From the IMG/VR virus record IMGVR_UViG_3300046009_005836, positions 1-33,464 of that record: DNA of 33,464 nucleotides, one strand, 5' to 3'. Shown in pieces: positions 23,221 to 30,495 of the stretch; position 1 is the stretch's first letter; each line of letters begins with the position of its first letter. Below the pieces are notes generated by a model. It ran no database searches. It was not told where the DNA came from and saw nothing but the letters and a program-made list of their open reading frames with translations. Both the position numbers and the translations under genes were made by a program. Source of the DNA: a virus.

Positions 23221-23741
23221 GAATTGCAGTCTTCCTTGCTTATCTCGCAACCATCCCGTTGGCTAACTGGCTAATTGGCAATGTCGGGACTTTCTGCGTT
23301 CCAAACGGCCCGTGCCTCGTTCCGGTAGGGTTTGGCTTGTCTGCCCCGTCTGGTGTTCTGATGATTGGCGCGGCGCTGGTGCTGCGTGATGCGGTGCAGC
23401 AGTTGCTGGGCGTCCGGTGGGCATTCGCGGCCATTGCGGCAGGCGTGGTGCTGTCAATCCTGGTTGCCCCTCCTGCGCTGGTAATCGCTTCGGCGGTGGC
23501 CTTCGGCATCGCTGAGTTGATGGACCTCGCGGTTTACACTCCGCTGCGGAAGCGTAATTTGCCGCTGGCCGTGCTAGCTTCCGGCGTGGTAGGTGCTGTT
23601 GCAGACTCGGCGGCGTTCCTGTGGCTAGCCTTCGGTTCGCTGGAGTTCATGGGCGGGCAGCTGCTGGGTAAGGTGTGGATGACAGTCATTGCCGCTGCGT
23701 TTTTGTGGACATGGCATAATAATAAAGCCGCCAATGCTTGA
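23217..23741 (+). CDS. yhhQ: YhhQ/DUF165-like queuosine-precursor transporter
   Basis: The 174-residue protein is hydrophobic with about six membrane segments (near 2-20, 34-55, 66-84, 86-103, 116-140, 148-165). Conserved VUT/YhhQ-type residues include RDAVQQ (57-62), AELMDLAVYTPLR (99-111), Asp130 and GGQLLGK (146-152). YhhQ imports preQ0/preQ1, precursors of queuosine. The ATGA overlap with the DpdA-like gene indicates one translational unit, which suggests that it feeds precursor to that enzyme. I start at ATG 23217; a longer frame from 23181 is rejected because it lies in the other gene. Confidence 0.87.
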   Translation: MRIAVFLAYLATIPLANWLIGNVGTFCVPNGPCLVPVGFGLSAPSGVLMIGAALVLRDAVQQLLGVRWAFAAIAAGVVLSILVAPPALVIASAVAFGIAELMDLAVYTPLRKRNLPLAVLASGVVGAVADSAAFLWLAFGSLEFMGGQLLGKVWMTVIAAAFLWTWHNNKAANA

Positions 23742-25368
23742 CCTCCGCCCCTATCAACGCTCCGCCATCGATGGCCTGTATGATTACTGGGCCAGCAAGA
23801 AAGGCGACAACCCATTGATCGTCGCACCGACTGGATCAGGCAAGAGCCTCATCATCGCGCATCTGGTCAAGGATGCAATGTCGTTTCCCGGAACGCGCGT
23901 CTTGATGCTGACGCATGTCAAGGAACTTCTTGAACAGAATGCAGCGGAACTGCTTAACCTTTACCCAGAGGCCGATGTAGGTTTCTACAGTGCAAGCCTC
24001 AAGAAGAAGATACTAGACCGATCAATAACCTTTGCTGGCATTCAATCGATTCACAAGCGTGCGTTTGATATGGTCCCGGCTCCTGACCTTGTGATCGTAG
24101 ACGAATGCCATCTTATTCCGCGCACGGATAGTACGCGCTACAACAAGTTTCTCACCGATCTCAAGATTGCGAATCCCGGCGTGAAGATCGTCGGCCTCAC
24201 GGCAACGCCATATCGGCTTGACAGCGGCTGGCTCCATAAGGGGGAAGGAGCCATCTTTGATGGCATAGCCTATGACATTCCAGTTGCTGACCTCATGGAG
24301 CAAGGATTCCTGGCTCCAGTTATTAGCAAGGCTGGCGCACGCAAGATCGATCTCTCCGAGGTCGGTCATCGAGGTGGAGAGTTCATTGAAAGCGAGCTTG
24401 CCAAGGCGGCATCCGATCCAGAACTGGTAAAAGAAACCGTGGCCGAAATCGTGGCTTATGGTGCAGATCGCCGCGCTTGGCTGATCTTCGCTTGCGGTGT
24501 AGTTCATGCCAATATGCTACGCGATGAATTCCAAGCGCACGGCATTGAATCCCATGTCGTGACTGGGGCTGATAGCATGACAGAGCGAACCGACAAGATC
24601 GAGCGGTTCCGGCGCGGGGAATTCAAGTGTCTGATTAACGTCAACGTGCTGACAACGGGCTTCAATGTGCCACATGTCGATCTGATCGGCATAGTACGAG
24701 CAACCGAGAGCGCAGGATTATACGTCCAGATCGTCGGACGAGGCACTCGCATTGCTCCCGGAAAGGTTGATTGCCTTGTGATGGATTACGGCGACAATGT
24801 GATCCGTCATGGATTCATTGACAAGGTGAAGCCGAAGATCAAAGGAAAGGCCGAAGATGGCGAAGCACCATGCAAGGAATGCCCTAGCTGCCAGACCATC
24901 CAACATGCCGCAATGCGGAATTGTGTTGTCTGCGGTTACGCTTTCCCGCCACCTGTTCTCAACCACGGAAATCGAGCCTATAGTGGGGCCATGATCTCGA
25001 CCCAGGTACAAGCCGAATGGGCTGAAGTTGTTGATGTAGGCTATTCCCGCTGGCACAAGGAGGGAAAGCCAGATAGCATCCGCGTGACCTATTATTGCGG
25101 TCTAATCAAGGTTTCAGAGTGGCTCTGCCCGGATCACGGTGGTTATGCCGCCGAGCGTTACATCAAGCGCAAGCCAGCACTTGGTGCCAATGCCAACACT
25201 ACTGAGGAAGCATTGTTAGAATGCGATCATTGGAATAGACCAAAAAGAATCAAGGTAAAGCCGAGCGAGAAAAATGATAAATTCTATGAGATCGTTCAAC
25301 TCGACTACACACCACGAAAGCATCTCACACCAGAAGAACGTGCAGAACTCCTCGAACCGTTATTCTGA
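23734..25368 (+). CDS. SF2 DEAD/DEAH-box helicase with zinc-finger C-terminus
   Basis: The 544-residue protein has an SF2 set: RPYQ at the start, motif I APTGSGKS (31-38), DECH (123-126), GLTATP (154-159) and QIVGRGTR (332-339). A Cys cluster, C-x2-C-x2-C-x10-C-x2-C (near 380-400), probably binds zinc. It likely unwinds DNA or remodels replication forks in phage replication or recombination. The start ATG 23734 overlaps the transporter stop by eight bases, linking it to the same operon. An upstream in-frame GTG or ATG is less likely as it falls in the transporter coding region. Confidence 0.92.
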   Translation: MLDLRPYQRSAIDGLYDYWASKKGDNPLIVAPTGSGKSLIIAHLVKDAMSFPGTRVLMLTHVKELLEQNAAELLNLYPEADVGFYSASLKKKILDRSITFAGIQSIHKRAFDMVPAPDLVIVDECHLIPRTDSTRYNKFLTDLKIANPGVKIVGLTATPYRLDSGWLHKGEGAIFDGIAYDIPVADLMEQGFLAPVISKAGARKIDLSEVGHRGGEFIESELAKAASDPELVKETVAEIVAYGADRRAWLIFACGVVHANMLRDEFQAHGIESHVVTGADSMTERTDKIERFRRGEFKCLINVNVLTTGFNVPHVDLIGIVRATESAGLYVQIVGRGTRIAPGKVDCLVMDYGDNVIRHGFIDKVKPKIKGKAEDGEAPCKECPSCQTIQHAAMRNCVVCGYAFPPPVLNHGNRAYSGAMISTQVQAEWAEVVDVGYSRWHKEGKPDSIRVTYYCGLIKVSEWLCPDHGGYAAERYIKRKPALGANANTTEEALLECDHWNRPKRIKVKPSEKNDKFYEIVQLDYTPRKHLTPEERAELLEPLF

Positions 25369-25489
25369 TGCGTGCGCAAATTGCATGAGCCTGTACGATG
25401 GTCGATATTGTACTTATTGGCGCGATATTGTGCCTGATAAAATATTGCAGGAAGGCTGCGAAAAACGTGACCAATTCCCTCCCTTTTGA
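25340..25489 (+). CDS. Small Cys-rich (zinc-binding-like) protein
   Basis: The segment CANCMSLYDGRYCTYWRD followed by GCEKRDQFPPF resembles small Cys-rich phage proteins with a C-x2-C-x8-C and a later Gly-Cys. The start is uncertain: no ATG gives the whole Cys core without running far into the helicase gene, and ATG 25385 would lose the first two Cys. I use GTG 25340 as a compromise. The gene overlaps the helicase end and the nuclease start, so its reality rests on the conserved Cys spacing. Confidence 0.45.
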   Translation: MQNSSNRYSDACANCMSLYDGRYCTYWRDIVPDKILQEGCEKRDQFPPF

Positions 25490-25853
25490 ACACGCCGAAC
25501 AAATCGGTTTTGTGCAATGGTTCAGAGCAAGATGGCCGCGTGTGCTGATTTTCGCCATACCTAATGGTGGCAAGCGCAATATTGCAACTGCAAAGCGGCT
25601 TCACCGAGAAGGCGTGGTCCCAGGAATCCCTGATCTATTTATCCCGGCATGGGGAATATGGATCGAAATGAAACGGAAAAAAGGTGGAAGGCTATCGCCA
25701 GAGCAAAAAGCGGTGGTTCAATACTTGGAAAGCATAGGCCATCAAGTCATCGTAGGTTATGGTGCTATGGACGCGAGCGACAAATTATTGCAATTGTTGA
25801 AAATGGATGGGGCGGCTGACGAAGGAGGACGCCGCCGCCCCGAGACCCAATGA
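25467..25853 (+). CDS. VRR-NUC domain nuclease
   Basis: The 128-residue protein carries the VRR-NUC pattern: FAIPNGGKRN, EGVVPGIPDLFIP with the catalytic Asp, IWIEMKRKKG with the E-x-K pair, and LSPEQKAVVQYL. VRR-NUC proteins cleave branched DNA, acting as Holliday-junction or flap resolvases in phages. I choose GTG 25467, as the longer frame starts with a hydrophobic stretch not found in the family. The ribosome site AGGAAGG is slightly far (11 bases). Its place after the helicase fits DNA processing. Confidence 0.85.
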   Translation: MTNSLPFEHAEQIGFVQWFRARWPRVLIFAIPNGGKRNIATAKRLHREGVVPGIPDLFIPAWGIWIEMKRKKGGRLSPEQKAVVQYLESIGHQVIVGYGAMDASDKLLQLLKMDGAADEGGRRRPETQ

Positions 25854-25913
25854 CTGCGAGCGGTGCCATAAAGGTCGGCTCGGATTGTATCAAATAATGA
25901 ACGGAGAAACAAT

Positions 25914-26333
25914 ATGAGAAACCTCATTATTGCGATGAGCCTGATTTTTGCAAATACGATTCCAGCCACTGCCTCTGACGCCACCGCACTGGTAACAGCC
26001 GCGGCCAAACGGCACCGCGTGCCGGTTGATCTGGCGCTGCGTATAGGAAGGGCGGAGAGCGGGCTACAGTGCCATCGCCATAACAAGAGCGGTGCCAGTG
26101 GGCCATTGCAGATCATGCCATCCACGGCCCGCGCTATGGGCTACAGAGGGCCATCGATCAGGCGAGCCAGCTGCGCGGTCCAGACCGAATGGGGAATGCG
26201 GCATCTAGCTATGTGTTATCGAGGGGCCAAAGGTAATTATCGAATTGCTGCCGCTTGCCACTACCAAGGCGTCAGTGCTCTCCGTCGGGTCACCCGAGCG
26301 GGTGCAGCCTATGCGCGGCGGGTGGCCCGGTAA
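25914..26333 (+). CDS. Secreted lytic transglycosylase (SLT family)
   Basis: The 139-residue protein has a signal peptide (MRNLIIAMSLIFANTIPATA, cleavage likely after ATA at 20). The mature part has the SLT fold: GRAESGLQ with catalytic Glu48, and SGASGPLQIMPSTA (60-72). It cleaves peptidoglycan strands and would act in the periplasm after Sec export. It lies in the early plus-strand operon, not with the lysis genes. It may serve cell-wall remodelling during early infection, or lysis. Start ATG 25914 has GGAG upstream, and the stop overlaps the PP-loop gene (TAATG). Confidence 0.9.
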   Translation: MRNLIIAMSLIFANTIPATASDATALVTAAAKRHRVPVDLALRIGRAESGLQCHRHNKSGASGPLQIMPSTARAMGYRGPSIRRASCAVQTEWGMRHLAMCYRGAKGNYRIAAACHYQGVSALRRVTRAGAAYARRVAR

Positions 26334-27178
26334 TGGCAAACCCCTATCTGATCACCGGCCCGGCGCTCATCTCGTTTTCGGGTGGGCGCACCAGCGGCTA
26401 CATGTTGAAGCACATCCTCGACGCACACGGCGGCATTCTGCCGGAGGATGTGGTTGTCACCTTTGCCAACACTGGCAAGGAGCGTGAGGAAACCCTGCGC
26501 TTTGTCCACGACTGCGCCACGCATTGGAACGTCAAGGTTTATTGGCTGGAGTACCGACTGGGCGATACGCGGTTTGAGGAGGTTGGGTTCAATTCTGCAT
26601 CGCGCGACGGGCGTCCGTTTGCCGACCTGATCAAAAAAAAGAATTACCTTCCGAACAGCGTCACAAGGTTCTGCACATCCGAACTCAAAATCCGCGTCAT
26701 GCGTGACTTCTGCAAGCAGGCTATGGGGTGGCGTAATTGGACGAACGTCATTGGCCTTCGCTACGACGAAGGCCACCGCGTTCTGAAGGCGCTGGCGGCA
26801 AACGACAGCGGCAAGCAGCCTTGGCGGAATGTGATGCCGATGTCGAAGGCCAAAGCTACCAAGCGCGACGTGATGGCGTTCTGGGCGCAGCAGCCGTTCG
26901 ACCTGCAACTAAAGCCCTACGAGGGCAACTGTGACCTCTGCTTCCTTAAAGGTCGCGCCAAGCTGCAGGCGCTGATGCGCGAGAACCCTGGCATGGCCGA
27001 CTGGTGGGCGGCGCAGGAGGCCAGCGTCAAGCCGGGCAGCGGCGCCCGCTTCATCACCGAGCATTCCTACGCCGAGCTCTTCGATCAGGTAGACCGGCAG
27101 GGGTTCCTATTCGCAGACGTTGATGACGAGCACGACGCCGAGTGCGGGCTGATCTGTGCGACTGAGGAGGCAGCATGA
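26333..27178 (+). CDS. PP-loop ATPase, PAPS-reductase-like family
   Basis: The 281-residue protein has an N-terminal PP-loop SFSGGRTSGYM (14-24), then TFANTGKEREETLRF, FCTSELKIRVMRDF and a C-terminal GNCDLCFLKGR with a C-x2-C. This is the phosphoadenosine-phosphosulfate-reductase-like family found in many phages, where the substrate is usually unknown. Activities in the superfamily include adenylation of carboxyl or amide groups and sulfur transfer. A role in nucleotide or base modification is a guess. The start ATG 26333 is coupled to the lytic enzyme stop. Confidence 0.85.
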   Translation: MANPYLITGPALISFSGGRTSGYMLKHILDAHGGILPEDVVVTFANTGKEREETLRFVHDCATHWNVKVYWLEYRLGDTRFEEVGFNSASRDGRPFADLIKKKNYLPNSVTRFCTSELKIRVMRDFCKQAMGWRNWTNVIGLRYDEGHRVLKALAANDSGKQPWRNVMPMSKAKATKRDVMAFWAQQPFDLQLKPYEGNCDLCFLKGRAKLQALMRENPGMADWWAAQEASVKPGSGARFITEHSYAELFDQVDRQGFLFADVDDEHDAECGLICATEEAA

Positions 27179-27336
27179 CCCGCGAGCCCACCCTCGAGGC
27201 AGTGAACCGCGCACTGGCGATCCAGGTGCAGCAGCTGATGGCCGACCTGCGGGAGGCCGACGCACATATTCGGCGGCTCTACGCAGAGCTCATGGAAGCC
27301 CGCCGCCAGGCGGATCTGGAAAGGGGGCGAGGATGA
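27175..27336 (+). CDS. Small coiled-coil-like hypothetical protein
   Basis: The 53-residue product, starting MTREPTLEAVNRALAIQVQQ, is rich in Glu, Arg, Leu and Ala with heptad-like spacing (LMADLREADAHIRRLYAEL), so a helical coiled coil is likely. It is below common ORF size limits. ATGA overlaps at both ends link it to its neighbours, which supports translation. Function is unknown. Confidence 0.6.
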   Translation: MTREPTLEAVNRALAIQVQQLMADLREADAHIRRLYAELMEARRQADLERGRG

Positions 27337-27500
27337 CCGATATTGTTGAAACGCTGCGTCAAGGTTCGCTGAGCAAAGACGATTACAGGTGGGAGGCCGC
27401 TGACGAGATTGAGCGGCTGCGGGCGGCGCTGAAACTAATTGCAGACGGCAAGGAAACTGAGCCAAGAATACTTGCAAGCGCCATGTTGGAGGGGAAGTGA
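27333..27500 (+). CDS. Small hypothetical protein
   Basis: The 55-residue product starts MTDIVETLRQGSLSKDDYRW and contains AADEIERLRAALKLIADGK, a helical stretch common in small phage proteins. The ATG overlaps the preceding stop (ATGA). A longer frame from 27156 is rejected because its N-terminal half is a shadow of the neighbouring genes. Function is unknown. Confidence 0.6.
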   Translation: MTDIVETLRQGSLSKDDYRWEAADEIERLRAALKLIADGKETEPRILASAMLEGK

Positions 27501-27700
27501 TGACTGACACCTTGATAGTAGACCCGCCACAAGGTTGGAAATACGGATTTCCAAAACCCGTGCCGGATGACCGCCGCCACGACATCATCGCGTGGATGGT
27601 GGAGCAGGGTTATCCGCGCAGGATCATCGACGAATGGACTGAGGGGCATTTCCCGGTGCGGTGTTGGTATGAGGAGGCTATTCCTCGACCACCCGCTTGA
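27500..27700 (+). CDS. Small conserved phage protein
   Basis: The 66-residue product starts MTDTLIVDPPQGWKYGFPKP and goes on HDIIAWMVEQGYPRRIID and RCWYEEA. I recall the VDPPxGWKYGFPK opening from small phage proteins of unknown function. ATG 27500 shares a base with the previous stop (TGATG), and GGAGGGGAA lies upstream. A GTG one codon earlier is possible. The following 126 bases (27701-27826) show no gene. Confidence 0.62.
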   Translation: MTDTLIVDPPQGWKYGFPKPVPDDRRHDIIAWMVEQGYPRRIIDEWTEGHFPVRCWYEEAIPRPPA

Positions 27701-27826
27701 AGCCAAGGCGTGAGAGCACGTCGGCGATGTGACGCCCCAGCAGCTCGACGGCTTCTTCATCTAATACTGGCAGCAGATCTACCACTCACGGCTATTGCGG
27801 CCTTGCTGGAGAATTGAGGAGCAACT

Positions 27827-28090
27827 ATGACTGACATTCTGAACGAACGCGAAAAGACGCATGGCTCTTACGCCAGTACGGCAGCGATGGCACAGCAGCT
27901 CAAGGATTGCTTCAAGCAAGGCCAAAACTGGAGAGAGATGGACGATGCGCACCGCGAGTCCCTCGATCTGATCGCCACCAAGATCGCCAGGATTTTGTCA
28001 GGCAACCCGAATGACAAAGACCATTGGGTCGATGTGGCAGGATACGCCAATCTTGTCGTTCGGTGGCTTACACCACCGGCTGACCCCTGA
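27827..28090 (+). CDS. DUF6378-like protein
   Basis: The 87-residue protein reads EREKTHGSYASTAAMAQQLK, then WREMDDAHRESLDLIATKIA and NDKDHWVDVAGYANLV. This is the pattern of DUF6378 phage proteins, for which I know no established function. The MazG-like layout (helix, acidic residues, HW near the end) hints at a nucleotide-related role, though this is speculative. The start has TGAGGAG upstream. Its 3' end overlaps the converging phosphoesterase gene by 23 bases. Confidence 0.8.
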   Translation: MTDILNEREKTHGSYASTAAMAQQLKDCFKQGQNWREMDDAHRESLDLIATKIARILSGNPNDKDHWVDVAGYANLVVRWLTPPADP

Positions 28091-29030
28091 ACCAAGCCGA
28101 GCCATTGATGACGCGGCAGAATTCCGGTTCGAGCAACATTCCGCTGTCTGCGAAATGTAGCACCACAAAGCCCTGTGACCAGTTTACAGGATTGTCCTCG
28201 GCGTAGGCGTACTTGTCGTTATCCGGGCCAAAGTCTGAAAGCGTGCCTGTTTCGATGCCCCATCGCAAGCCATTATAGTCGGCGAACATGGTGGCTTGCA
28301 GCCTATGCGTGTGGCCGGTGATAATAGTCTTGCCGCTCTTGAGAACGTTATTGTACCCACCATGCACGCCTTGATGGTTGCGGTGCTTGACAACCGTGTT
28401 GTCATTTAGCCAGATCGACCAGCAAAACTGCCAAGCCGGGAAATGATCCACGATGTCGAAGCCTTGGACCTTGATATAATCCGGCGCTGTCTGTGCCAAG
28501 CGCGAGGTGAACCGGCTATCATGGTTGCCAGCACACCAGATCAAATTAGCCCCCGGCGGTGCCACGCTCTCGATCTCGGAGTGGCGTTCCTTGACAGCCT
28601 CTAACTCATCAGCCACTGTCGGGAGCTGCGCCCAGCCTCCAGGCAGATGTCGGCTGATTCTTGCACCATCAAAACTATCGCCGTTCATGATGACCATCGA
28701 CGGCTGTAATTCTTTGATGAGCTGGATCATTGCACCAAACGCTACAGACCGCTCTCCGGGCCAGAAATGGCCGTCTGATCCTATGATGATACAGCCGCGA
28801 GCGTTATCTTTTACGGCTCGGAATCCATGTTTTGGTACGGCGTTCTGTTTGCGCAGTAAAGATTGATGAGCATCAGTTTCGAGAACAATACCATGCGTTT
28901 TTTCCAGATTGACACGTCTAGAATAAACCGCGCGAAGACTCATCTTAAATTCTTCTGCAACTTTAGAAGGCGACTTATGCTTTGCCCAAGCGCATAAAAA
29001 ATCTTCATCGCTTATTCTTTTATTAGCCAT
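28068..29030 (-). CDS. HTH plus metallophosphoesterase protein
   Basis: The 320-residue protein has an N-terminal helix-turn-helix-like stretch (about 10-40, SPSKVAEEFKMSLRAVYSRR) and a calcineurin-type phosphoesterase: GSDGHFW, NGDSFDG, GNHDSR, KHRNH and GHTHR, which are the metal-binding and catalytic groups in normal order. It likely hydrolyses a phosphodiester such as nucleic acid or a nucleotide. Substrate unknown. ATG 29030 shares a base with the preceding stop, and a GTG one codon upstream is less likely. The HTH may target it to DNA. Confidence 0.88.
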   Translation of the reverse strand: MANKRISDEDFLCAWAKHKSPSKVAEEFKMSLRAVYSRRVNLEKTHGIVLETDAHQSLLRKQNAVPKHGFRAVKDNARGCIIIGSDGHFWPGERSVAFGAMIQLIKELQPSMVIMNGDSFDGARISRHLPGGWAQLPTVADELEAVKERHSEIESVAPPGANLIWCAGNHDSRFTSRLAQTAPDYIKVQGFDIVDHFPAWQFCWSIWLNDNTVVKHRNHQGVHGGYNNVLKSGKTIITGHTHRLQATMFADYNGLRWGIETGTLSDFGPDNDKYAYAEDNPVNWSQGFVVLHFADSGMLLEPEFCRVINGSAWFRGQPVV

Positions 29031-29287
29031 CACACATCCTCACGCCTGAATCCAATTCGCCAAAGCACATTTGCAATCTGTTTCCCAAGCAAGTCGATCT
29101 TCTCTTCCTCAACATCTGGCAAAACAATATGGCCCACCTCGTGTGATGCAACTTCAAGCAACGTGCGCTCATCCATGCGAGGATCAAGCTCGATCCTGTG
29201 TTCCTGTGTATAAGCCCAGCCCCAGGCAGTGGTGAGCTTTTTCCACTCGATTAAGATTGGCTTGATGCGTTTGCGGCGGATAAACAT
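29030..29287 (-). CDS. Small zinc metallopeptidase-like protein (HEVGH)
   Basis: The 85-residue protein has a HExxH zinc-binding motif, SHEVGHIVLPDVEEE (about 48-62), preceded by RIELDPRMDERTLLEVA. The arrangement resembles the SprT-like/IrrE-type small phage metallopeptidases. The third zinc ligand is not obvious, though the Glu cluster after the motif is a candidate. The start is uncertain between ATG 29287 and a GTG nine bases upstream. Function unknown; proteolysis or a degenerate fold are both possible. Confidence 0.75.
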   Translation of the reverse strand: MFIRRKRIKPILIEWKKLTTAWGWAYTQEHRIELDPRMDERTLLEVASHEVGHIVLPDVEEEKIDLLGKQIANVLWRIGFRREDV

Positions 29288-29288
29288 A

Positions 29289-29516
29289 TTATTCACATCG
29301 TTTTTTGCGGTGATTCCACTTTCCGTTGCGCCGTTGGCACTCTCGCCAAGCCGCTTCTTTGGCTGGTGTCATACGTCTAATGATCACTGGCAACAATTCT
29401 TTGACAACTGCTGTCAGCATACCAAGCCAGAATGTCGGGCGTTGGGCAACGAGAAAGCCGCCAGCGCCGATCCCTAAAAGAAGAACGACGATGGCGGCAA
29501 TTTCAATCCAGTTCAC
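29289..29516 (-). CDS. Small membrane protein of the lysis region
   Basis: The 75-residue protein has an N-terminal membrane span (IAAIVVLLLGIGAGGFLV, about 5-23), then a linker and a basic C-terminus (KEAAWRECQRRNGKWNHRKK). It begins with GTG at 29516, overlapping the upstream stop. One span near the start with a charged tail fits an inner-membrane lysis accessory, perhaps spanin-like or a holin regulator. No lipobox or second span is seen. Function is inferred from position. Confidence 0.68.
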   Translation of the reverse strand: MNWIEIAAIVVLLLGIGAGGFLVAQRPTFWLGMLTAVVKELLPVIIRRMTPAKEAAWRECQRRNGKWNHRKKRCE

Positions 29517-29680
29517 GCTGCCTTCTTGGCCCAGATCGACCAGCCCGCGGCAAATATGATACCGATTGCGCCGATGATCTCGTTCAAAGTTGCGGCATCG
29601 GCAACGCCCTTACCGGCAAGATAGCCTGCGCCACCAGCCAGAACAGCACGAACCACGCCCCAGATCATATCCTTCGTCAT
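29513..29680 (-). CDS. Holin-like small membrane protein
   Basis: The 55-residue product starts MTKDMIWGVVRAVLAGGAGY, then LAGKGVADAATLNEIIGAIG and a second hydrophobic segment ending in WSIWAKKAA. Two membrane-length segments, a short charged C-terminus and a place next to the endolysin match small phage holins, including the Pam3 gp28-type family. Holins form the membrane lesions that start lysis. Length is below common gene-calling limits. It overlaps the next gene start by four bases. The start ATG 29680 lies ten bases after the endolysin stop. Confidence 0.75.
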   Translation of the reverse strand: MTKDMIWGVVRAVLAGGAGYLAGKGVADAATLNEIIGAIGIIFAAGWSIWAKKAA

Positions 29681-29689
29681 TTGAATCTC

Positions 29690-30085
29690 CTAAATGTAAG
29701 GTTTCTTTTTTGGAAGCTGCCAATGCGGGCCATCTGGAAAAGATTTCCAATCGCCGCCCCATTCGATAGGCACGTTCTCAGCTCGCGCGGCAGCTTTGAT
29801 GAACGGCGCGAGCTTATGATAGAGCGGCCAATCCCATCGGATTCTGCCGTCCACCAACGGCACGACATCGGCAGCGTGGCCGGTGAGGTGTCGTGATTTG
29901 AGTGTTTTGCTGGCACCAGCAGCAACCAGCTGCTTCTGGCGTTCTAATGTCCGCAGACCTTCGATCACGGCAAACTCTACCTTGGTGATCTCAGCTGCCT
30001 TCTTGATGACGCGCACCAAGTCTGGATGTACACCTTTCAACTTTGCCAAAGAACTTAGCGAAAGTTTCACTTGATTATCCGCCAT
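29690..30085 (-). CDS. Endolysin, M15-type peptidase (L-Ala-D-Glu or VanY-like)
   Basis: The 131-residue protein has the M15 zinc peptidase signature: EGLRTLERQK, SRHLTGHAADVV with His66 and Asp73, WGGDW with the catalytic Glu at IEWGGD (108), and GPHWQL with His121. This is the arrangement of T5-type endolysins, which cut peptide cross-links in peptidoglycan. It has no signal peptide, so release depends on the holin. It is encoded between the holin-like gene and the exported 134-residue protein. Confidence 0.92.
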   Translation of the reverse strand: MADNQVKLSLSSLAKLKGVHPDLVRVIKKAAEITKVEFAVIEGLRTLERQKQLVAAGASKTLKSRHLTGHAADVVPLVDGRIRWDWPLYHKLAPFIKAAARAENVPIEWGGDWKSFPDGPHWQLPKKKPYI

Positions 30086-30479
30086 TCAATTCATGAAAAT
30101 CATCTACTTCTATGCCATTGCCTACAGTAAATGCAACCCATTGACTAGCAGGAACAACTGCAACTGTTCCAGGGACAACACAGCGATCTTTGAATGCTAC
30201 AACACCGACATAAAGAGTATTTTCTTGCTCAAATATACCAATCATCAATTTATCGGCCTCGACAAGAAATACTCCACGACTGGCACGATCTTTATTGATT
30301 ATCCCAATGATGATTTGCAATGCTTCTTCGCTTGCGATCATCACAGTTGCATTTTTAGCTTCTACAGTCGAAAAAAACTCTTCTTCATCTGCAATCTGGC
30401 ATTCATGGTCAGCAACATGTCCAGCCTGTACCGCTGATGAGGCAATGAGCAAAAATAGCAATGAAAGCACTTGCCTCAT
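30075..30479 (-). CDS. Exported 134-residue protein of the lysis region, function unknown
   Basis: A clear signal peptide (MRQVLSLLFLLIASSAVQA, cleavage after residue 19) leads to a mature part starting GHVADHECQIADEEEFF with later FKDRCVVPGTVAVVP. Two Cys (near 27 and 98) could form a disulfide in the periplasm. I recognise no family. Start ATG 30479 has AAGGA upstream. Its 3' end overlaps the endolysin start by 11 bases, so it is translated with the lysis genes. It could be a periplasmic lysis modulator or a superinfection factor, which is inference. Confidence 0.72.
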   Translation of the reverse strand: MRQVLSLLFLLIASSAVQAGHVADHECQIADEEEFFSTVEAKNATVMIASEEALQIIIGIINKDRASRGVFLVEADKLMIGIFEQENTLYVGVVAFKDRCVVPGTVAVVPASQWVAFTVGNGIEVDDFHELNGG

Positions 30480-30495
30480 GTTATGTTCCTTTCGG

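Noticed and set aside
26333-27178. Phosphorothioate (Dnd-type) modification system
   Set aside because: The PP-loop enzyme is PAPS-reductase-like like DndC, but no DndA, DndB, DndD or DndE-type genes are visible, so this cannot be supported.
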